Below, piece after piece: positions 62,827-64,000 of a DNA stretch of 64,000 bases. The stretch covers positions 9,351 through 73,350 of the forward strand of contig JACCGJ010002787.1 of the NCBI GenBank assembly GCA_013407085.1. The letters run 5' to 3'. The translations under genes and the position numbers were made by a program. The stretch comes from Atriophallophorus winterbourni. Lineage: Eukaryota; Platyhelminthes; Trematoda; Plagiorchiida; Microphallidae. Within the stretch, counting starts at the first letter, position 1; every line of letters begins with the position of its first letter. Under the pieces are notes generated by a model. It had not been told where the DNA came from, did not search any database, and saw only the letters and a list, made by a program, of their open reading frames with translations.

Positions 62827-63999
62827 TTATCCATGCTGACTAAACAAACGAGGCATGGCGCTGATCGTGTTGCTGGATGTAGCAGATGACATCTCGATGA
62901 TTTCGGGCCATTTCGAGTAAGAATCGACCACGACGAGGTACATGACCCCGTTTATTGGACCAGGGAAATCGATGTGAATTCGTTGCCACGGTTTTTCTGG
63001 CGTAGGCCATGGTGCAATTGGCACACGGTTTGGCATCTTGGCTGCCTGCTGACATTGACGGCATGACTTGACGAATAGATCAATATCTGCGTCCATACCA
63101 GGCCAATAAGCGAAACTTCGAGCGATCGCCTTCATGTGTTGAATGCCTGGGTGCCCATTGTGGAATTGTCGAAGGACACGATTGCGTAAATTCTTTGGAA
63201 CAACAACGCGATCATTGAACATTAGGCACTCGTCAATAATTGAAAGAGACTCACGTCTTTGGTAGAATTGCGAGAGTTCCCCAGCAGGCGTAACTTTCGA
63301 CCAACCACAGTGAGTATAGGCGATTGCTTGCAACAAAGTTTCGTCTGATTGCGTACATTGTTTAATGTCCTCAGCTTTGACAGGCAATCCCCGCACTGCG
63401 TCATCAAATTGTCGCTGCATAGCTTGCTCGATGGAGACGCATGCAATGACTGTATCCTCGTCTGGTTGATCTCGAACCGGGATTAGGCGGGACAGCGCGT
63501 CCGCTTGACCAAAATCTTCGGAACGGCGATATTGTATATCGAAATCGTATCCCAATAGTATGAGAGACCATCGTTGTAACCGGTTTGCAGAATGTGCTGG
63601 TATACCTTTTCTCGAGCCGAATATCGAAATCAAAGGCTTGTGGTCGGTTAGCAACGTAAAGTGACGACCATAGATCAACTTGTGGAATCGTTTGACGGCG
63701 AAGATCAGAGCTAATGCTTCTTTTTCGATTTGACCATAGTTGCGTTCGGCTGGAGTCAATGATCGTGAAGCATGCATAATCGCCTTTTCGTTTCCATCGG
63801 GAAACTTGTGAAGAATTACAGCACCAACACCATATCCAGATGCATCGGCGGCCACGACGATCGGCAGTTTTGAATCGTATTGCGTCAGTAATATGTTAGA
63901 TGTTAACAGTGATTTTAGCTTCATAAAAGCTGTTTCGTATTCTCGTGACCAATTCCATGGGACATCTTTTTGAAGAAGTCGATTGAGCGGTGGACGCAC
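62827..63999 (-). CDS. Gypsy element 3 pol: RT end, RNase H, integrase (partial)
   Basis: RT thumb region (RPPLNRLLQKDVPWNW), RNase H with VVAADASGYGVGAVI, IEKEALALIFAVKRFHKLIYGR and TDHKPLISIFG. ADALSRL follows. The integrase zinc domain is HNGHPGIQHMKAIARSFAYWPGMD ... CRQCQQ, and the core begins with HIDFPGPI. It is cut by a TAA at 62827-62829, just before the SDNGSQF motif. Confidence 0.9.
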   Translation of the reverse strand: MRPPLNRLLQKDVPWNWSREYETAFMKLKSLLTSNILLTQYDSKLPIVVAADASGYGVGAVILHKFPDGNEKAIMHASRSLTPAERNYGQIEKEALALIFAVKRFHKLIYGRHFTLLTDHKPLISIFGSRKGIPAHSANRLQRWSLILLGYDFDIQYRRSEDFGQADALSRLIPVRDQPDEDTVIACVSIEQAMQRQFDDAVRGLPVKAEDIKQCTQSDETLLQAIAYTHCGWSKVTPAGELSQFYQRRESLSIIDECLMFNDRVVVPKNLRNRVLRQFHNGHPGIQHMKAIARSFAYWPGMDADIDLFVKSCRQCQQAAKMPNRVPIAPWPTPEKPWQRIHIDFPGPINGVMYLVVVDSYSKWPEIIEMSSATSSNTISAMPRLFSQHG

Positions 64000-64000
64000 A

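Larger units (their letters stand above)
61797..64000 (-). mobile_element. Ty3/Gypsy element 3, 3' part, runs off the window
   Basis: Minus strand from the window end: last part of RT, RNase H, integrase, polypurine tract and 3' LTR. The visible pol stays in one reading frame throughout (63999 to 62161), broken only by stop codons at 62827-62829, 62626-62628 and near 62530. No frameshift is seen. Confidence 0.88.

Noticed and set aside
1..64000. tRNA, rRNA, CRISPR arrays or prokaryotic operons
   Set aside because: None seen; introns with GT/AG ends and metazoan-type retrotransposons rule out a bacterial source.

Overview
This 64 kb window looks like nuclear DNA from an animal with many introns and many retrotransposons. 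It carries no bacterial-style operons, rRNA, tRNA or CRISPR arrays. Most of the sequence is decayed or fragmentary non-LTR elements (RTE and CR1 type), Ty3/Gypsy LTR elements, and about 25 copies of one short retroposon. The mix of element types and the style of their proteins suggests a parasitic flatworm, most likely a digenean trematode of the schistosome kind. That taxonomic call is inference from element style, not from a database match.

Two host genes can be assembled exon by exon, both on the minus strand. (1) Bases 2371-15718 encode a 1066-residue C2H2 zinc-finger protein in five coding exons. It has a Gln/Ser/Thr-rich N-terminal half, seven zinc fingers in a 3+1+3 layout, a basic stretch, poly-Ala tracts and a low-complexity C-terminus. 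(2) Bases 37573-45898 encode a 581-residue TBP-like factor (TBPL1/TRF2/TLF type) in six coding exons. It has an acidic N-terminal extension, a complete bipartite TBP fold, and a C-terminal extension of about 335 residues. In both genes every junction has GT and AG ends and matching codon phase, and the summed exon lengths divide by three.

Layout: 1-2370 is intergenic with a LINE tail and a retroposon. 2371-15755 is the zinc-finger gene; its introns hold retroposons, palindromic repeats and an RTE copy (about 10.9-13.1 kb). 15.8-37.5 kb is a transposon field: RTE pieces (17.2-18.2, 21.5-22.5 kb), CR1 copies (19.6-20.8, 23.6-25.1, 25.1-29.9, 34.8-36.5 kb), a LINE nested in a CR1, and a Gypsy element with both LTRs (29.85-34.62 kb). 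37.57-45.9 kb is the TBP-like gene, with retroposons and LINE tails in its introns. 46-54.7 kb holds LINE tails, a second Gypsy element (49.27-53.36 kb) interrupted by a retroposon, and an internally deleted RTE. 54.7-58.5 kb is mostly unassigned with a few LINE pieces. 58.5-61.64 kb is a nearly full-length RTE-type element, and 61.80-64.0 kb is the 3' part of a third Gypsy element that runs out of the window.

The two host genes are both predicted nuclear regulators of transcription: a core-promoter factor paralogue and a sequence-specific DNA-binding protein. Nothing in the sequence shows that they work together. All mobile-element genes here look dead or incomplete, although several single reading frames (an RTE endonuclease, a fused 184-residue RTE frame, Gypsy pol blocks) remain open.
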